Assembly: GCA_009778945.1 (NCBI GenBank)
Contig: WRFF01000080.1
Span: forward strand, 1 to 7,928
Length of the DNA stretch: 7,928 nt
Direction: 5' to 3'
Source of the DNA: Clostridiales bacterium
GTDB lineage: Bacteria > Bacillota > Clostridia > Peptostreptococcales > Anaerovoracaceae
Positions 5,216 through 7,928 of the stretch are shown piece by piece; within the stretch, counting starts at the first letter, position 1; each line of letters begins with the position of its first letter. The position numbers and the translations under genes are program-made. The notes beneath the pieces were generated by a model. That model had not been told where the DNA came from. It did not search any database and was given only the letters and a program-made list of their open reading frames with translations.

Positions 5216-6651
5216 ACTTTCAGCTCCGCCCCTTTTCGCGCTTCGTCGAGACGGCGCGTGATCGGATGGATCTTCTTCCGCACGAACGCCGCCACCTGAT
5301 CCGCGCTGCGCCCGACATAGAGCGCGGGATCCGTAAGCCCGCGGATCTCCTTTTCACTCAGGCCGAACGCCATATCCGCCGCGATGCGCTCCAAAAGATC
5401 GTTGGGCCTGCCATACTGCTTCACCTCCGCCGCCGCCGCGAGCGAATGCTTGCGAAGGGCTTCGTGCAGTTTCTGCCGGTCCCCGCCTTTTTTTACAGCC
5501 TCCATCAGGATGTTCTCCGTTGCCATGAAAGGAAGTTCCTCTTCCACATGCGCTCGGATCACCTGCTCGTTTACGACAAGCCCGCCCGCAATATTGCGCA
5601 GGATATCCGTGATTGCGTCCGCCGCGAGAAAGGCTTCGGGAATCACGATGCGGCGGCAGGCCGAATCGTCTAGGGTACGCTCGAACCATTGCGCCGCTTC
5701 CGTCGCCGCGCAGACGGCCGGCAGCCCGATGAGATAGCGGGAAAGCGAGCAGACGCGTTCGCTGCGCATCGGATTGCGTTTGTACGGCATCGCCGAAGAA
5801 CCGATCTGCTGACGCTCAAACGGTTCTTCGATCTCCTTCAGGCTCTGGAGCAGGCGGATATCTGTGGCCATCTTGCTCGCGGATTGCGCGAGCCCCGAAA
5901 GCGCGGAAAGGACGGAAAAATCCAATTTGCGCGTATAGGTCTGTCCGGAGAGGCCAATCACCGCATCTCGCGAAAGCCCGAGTTTTTCAGCGACCAAAGC
6001 CTCGAGGCGATCGACCTTCGCGCCGTCTTCTTCGAAGAGCTCCATGAAGCTCGCTTGCGTGCCGGTCGTCCCCTTGACGCCAAGCAGCGGCAGGTTCTTC
6101 TCAAGCGCCGTGATCGCCGTATAATCCAAATAGAAATCCTGAAGCCAAAGCGAGGCCCGCTTTCCGACCGTCACAAGCTGCGCCGGCTGGAAATGCGTAA
6201 ACCCGAGCGTCGGTATCCGGCGCGTCCCCATTGCAAATTCCGACAGCGCAAGCAAAAGATACGCAAGCTTCCCGCGAACCAAAGCGAGCGCCTCGCGCAT
6301 CACAAGGATGTCCGTATTGTCGCCGACATAAGCGCTCGTCGCGCCGAGATGGATGATCCCCGCGGCCGACTTCGCCTGCAGGCCGTACGCATAGACATGC
6401 GCCATGACGTCGTGGCGCACTTCCCGTTCGCGTTTTTCCGCGGCCTCGAAATTGATCTCCCGCTCGTATTTTTTCAGTTCCGCAATTTGCTTCTTTGTGA
6501 TCGGGAGGCCGAGTTCGCGTTCCGCTTCGGCCAGCGCGACCCAGAGCCTGCGCCAGGTCTCGAATTTTTTTTGCGGTGAGAACAGGCGCCGCATTTCCAC
6601 GCTCGCGTACCGCTCCGTCAAAGGATTTACATATTCGTCGTATTTGCCCAT
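5212..6651 (-). CDS. purB: Adenylosuccinate lyase
   Basis: PurB acts twice in purine synthesis: it splits fumarate from SAICAR to give AICAR and from adenylosuccinate to give AMP. The 479 residues match the longer clostridial/eukaryote-like type. Visible family features are RHDVMAH (79-85), HLGATSAYVGDN (101-112), TLGFTHFQPAQ (148-158) with the conserved His153, KGTTGTQASF, the fumarase/aspartase signature loop SSAMPYKRNP (285-294) with the catalytic Ser, QWFERTLDDSA, and ELPFMATENILMEAVKKGGDRQ near the C-terminus. These, especially ERTLDDSA and MATENILMEA, favour PurB over argininosuccinate lyase or fumarase. The ATG shares one base with the moeA stop (TAATG) and the TGA overlaps the proB ATG, so it is the middle cistron of a tightly packed operon. 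No other purine gene is in view. Confidence 0.95.
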   Translation of the reverse strand: MGKYDEYVNPLTERYASVEMRRLFSPQKKFETWRRLWVALAEAERELGLPITKKQIAELKKYEREINFEAAEKREREVRHDVMAHVYAYGLQAKSAAGIIHLGATSAYVGDNTDILVMREALALVRGKLAYLLLALSEFAMGTRRIPTLGFTHFQPAQLVTVGKRASLWLQDFYLDYTAITALEKNLPLLGVKGTTGTQASFMELFEEDGAKVDRLEALVAEKLGLSRDAVIGLSGQTYTRKLDFSVLSALSGLAQSASKMATDIRLLQSLKEIEEPFERQQIGSSAMPYKRNPMRSERVCSLSRYLIGLPAVCAATEAAQWFERTLDDSACRRIVIPEAFLAADAITDILRNIAGGLVVNEQVIRAHVEEELPFMATENILMEAVKKGGDRQKLHEALRKHSLAAAAEVKQYGRPNDLLERIAADMAFGLSEKEIRGLTDPALYVGRSADQVAAFVRKKIHPITRRLDEARKGAELKV

Positions 6652-6693
6652 TATTCTTTACCCATTATTCTTTTTCCTGCAGCTTCCTGCAGC
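6643..6693 (-). repeat. Two adjacent tandem duplications at the moeA-purB junction
   Basis: Read on the minus strand, GCTGCAGGAA occurs twice in tandem (6693-6684 and 6683-6674). It is followed directly by two tandem copies of AAAGAATAATGGG plus one base (T in the first, C in the second; 6673-6660 and 6659-6646) and a final AAA. The first pair lies in the moeA tail. The second pair contains the moeA stop and the purB start. The duplications add 10 and 14 bases, together 24 bases or eight codons, so the moeA frame is restored. Confidence 0.92.
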
Positions 6694-7901
6694 CGATAGG
6701 CTTTCACAAGCGATCCGGCCGGCAGCGGCGGGCTGTTTTCCGGGATCTCGCACAGAAGGTCGCAGTGCAGCAGGGAGCTGATATCGCCGCCGCCCTGCCC
6801 CTCGTTTTCAACAAACCAGGCTTTGCCGTCCTCGATCTCAAGATAGCCGCGTACGAGGCGAAGCCTGGGATTGTCCTTTTTCATCTCCTTGCGCAGATAG
6901 ACTTCACAGGTTTCCGGCTCGAAATCCGTCCGCCCGGACAATTTGCGCAGGAACGGCAGGCCGAGCCGCAGAAGCCCGAGCACAGCCGCGCCCGGATTGC
7001 CCGAAAGCGCGAGGACCGGTTTGCCGCCGATCGTATAAGCGAGAATCGAACCGCCCGGCTTCATGCGTATCTTCCAGAACAGGATCTCCGCGCCCGCATG
7101 CTCCGCAGCCCGAAGCGCATAATCATAATCGCCGACCGAAGCGCCGCCTGTCGTGATGACCAGTTCCGATTCCGCCGCCGCTTCACGGACGCGCGCGGCA
7201 ATCAGCGCTTCGTCGTCGGCTACGATGCCGCCGTCCCGAAAATCCGCGCCCGCGCCTTCAAGAAAACCGCGCAGCGTCATCATGCTGCTGTTGTAGATCA
7301 TGCCCGGGGGCAGAGGTATGCCGGGTTCTACGAGTTCCGTACCGGTGTTTACAACCGTAACGACCGGACGGCAGTATACCAGGACACGGCCCAGCCCCTG
7401 CGACGCGATAAGCCCCATGAGCGCCGGCGAGACCACCGAACCGCGCGCCGCAAGCAATTCGCCCGCCGGAACGTCTTCCCCCGCGCGCACGATATTGGAG
7501 TCCGGTTTTGCAGGCGCGAAAATACGCACCTCCGCCTCCGAAAATTCCGTATCCTCAAATTTTATGACCGTATCCGCACCGTCAGGAATCGGCGCGCCAG
7601 TCAGGATCTTGGCCGCAAATCCGTTCCCCACCTCGCGCTGCGGCAGATGCCCTGCGGGGATTTCCTGATTGATCTTCAGTACCGCCGGCGCATCCTTGCG
7701 CGCCTCTTTCGTATCCGCGGCGCAAAACGCGTAGCCGTCAAACGGGCTGCGGTTAAACGGCGGAAACGGTATTTCCGTGCGAAGATCCGTTCCCAGCACG
7801 CGCCCCAGCGCCGTGCTGACAGGAATCTCTTCCGTCTTTTCTTCGATATGAAGATTCAGCAGCAATTCCGCCGCTTCCCGCACCTCGAGTTCTTTTCGCA
7901 T
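6651..7901 (-). CDS. moeA: Molybdopterin molybdenumtransferase
   Basis: MoeA inserts molybdate into adenylylated molybdopterin, the last step of molybdenum cofactor synthesis; in some anaerobes it handles tungstate. The 416 residues are the usual length. Visible are FPPFNRSPFDGYA (46-58, with the conserved Asp55), KILTGAPIPDGADTVIKFED (98-117), the beta-domain GEDVPAGELL, then the MoCF-binding domain: VVNTGTELVEPG (183-194), ITTGGASVGDYDY (249-261), WKIRMKPGG (276-284, Lys277 and Lys281) and LALSGNPGAAV (298-308). A C-terminal domain IV covers about 330-405. Canonical STGDEL is NTGTEL here, a variant I also associate with clostridial homologues. AAAGGAAG lies 8 bases before the ATG. The last eight or so residues come from tandem duplications. 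It is the first visible cistron of the moeA-purB-proB operon; its promoter must lie beyond the right edge. Confidence 0.93.
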   Translation of the reverse strand: MRKELEVREAAELLLNLHIEEKTEEIPVSTALGRVLGTDLRTEIPFPPFNRSPFDGYAFCAADTKEARKDAPAVLKINQEIPAGHLPQREVGNGFAAKILTGAPIPDGADTVIKFEDTEFSEAEVRIFAPAKPDSNIVRAGEDVPAGELLAARGSVVSPALMGLIASQGLGRVLVYCRPVVTVVNTGTELVEPGIPLPPGMIYNSSMMTLRGFLEGAGADFRDGGIVADDEALIAARVREAAAESELVITTGGASVGDYDYALRAAEHAGAEILFWKIRMKPGGSILAYTIGGKPVLALSGNPGAAVLGLLRLGLPFLRKLSGRTDFEPETCEVYLRKEMKKDNPRLRLVRGYLEIEDGKAWFVENEGQGGGDISSLLHCDLLCEIPENSPPLPAGSLVKAYRLQEAAGKRIMGKE

Positions 7902-7928
7902 GAATTTGTCTTCCTTTATATATATTAT
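7902..7928 (-). promoter_or_regulatory. moeA ribosome-binding site and AT-rich leader
   Basis: On the minus strand AAAGGAAG (7917-7910) lies 8 bases before the moeA ATG. The bases above it are a pure A/T run (TATATATA-like) reaching the window edge, too close to the ribosome-binding site to judge as a -10 element. Confidence 0.6.

Noticed and set aside
5689..6579. 296-codon open frame on the plus strand
   Set aside because: It lies wholly antisense to purB, which has all family motifs. The Arg/Leu-rich translation is typical of the reverse frame of a GC-rich gene.
7914..7928. TATATATA run as the moeA promoter -10
   Set aside because: It is next to the ribosome-binding site, so the transcript would start inside or after that site.
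1..7928. CRISPR array, tRNA, rRNA or insertion sequence
   Set aside because: No regularly spaced repeats, cloverleaf, rRNA-like sequence, transposase frame or terminal inverted repeats were seen on either strand.

Overview
The window most likely comes from an anaerobic Gram-positive bacterium of the Clostridia or a close relative. PurB is of the roughly 480-residue clostridial type, ProB is the short form without a PUA domain, and the MoeA motifs (RSPFDGYA, NTGTEL) are like those I associate with clostridial homologues. A secreted InlB-type repeat protein and a 12-segment membrane protein carrying a LuxR helix-turn-helix are also common in gut Clostridia and Coriobacteriia. This placement is from memory of the families, not from a search; genus is not claimed.

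Layout. Positions 1-2263 (minus strand) hold the first 754 codons of a large secreted repeat protein whose C-terminus lies off the left edge. Positions 2264-2608 are an AT-rich divergent control region with two strong inverted repeats, candidate promoters for both strands and short leader ORFs. Positions 2609-4057 (plus) encode the membrane-embedded LuxR-type regulator. A 133-base gap with a GC-rich hairpin and a possible three-codon minigene precedes a 62-residue ribbon-helix-helix-like protein (4191-4379, plus). That gene ends tail-to-tail, sharing 4 bases, with the last gene of a minus-strand operon moeA - purB - proB (7901 down to 4376). The operon's cistrons touch or overlap: TAATG between moeA and purB, ATGA between purB and proB.

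How the parts work together. The operon combines molybdenum cofactor insertion (MoeA), purine synthesis (PurB) and the first step of proline synthesis (ProB); the genes share no pathway, so the link is probably co-expression at a housekeeping level. The left half looks like accessory DNA: a surface protein divergent from a membrane-bound one-component regulator that plausibly senses something at the membrane and controls the surface gene and itself through the inverted repeats between them.

Most notable observation: the moeA/purB junction carries two adjacent tandem duplications (10 bp x2 and 14 bp x2) that compensate each other's frame. Loss of one 14-bp copy would remove the moeA stop and fuse MoeA in frame to PurB, so repeat slippage could switch this junction between two cistrons and one fusion protein.
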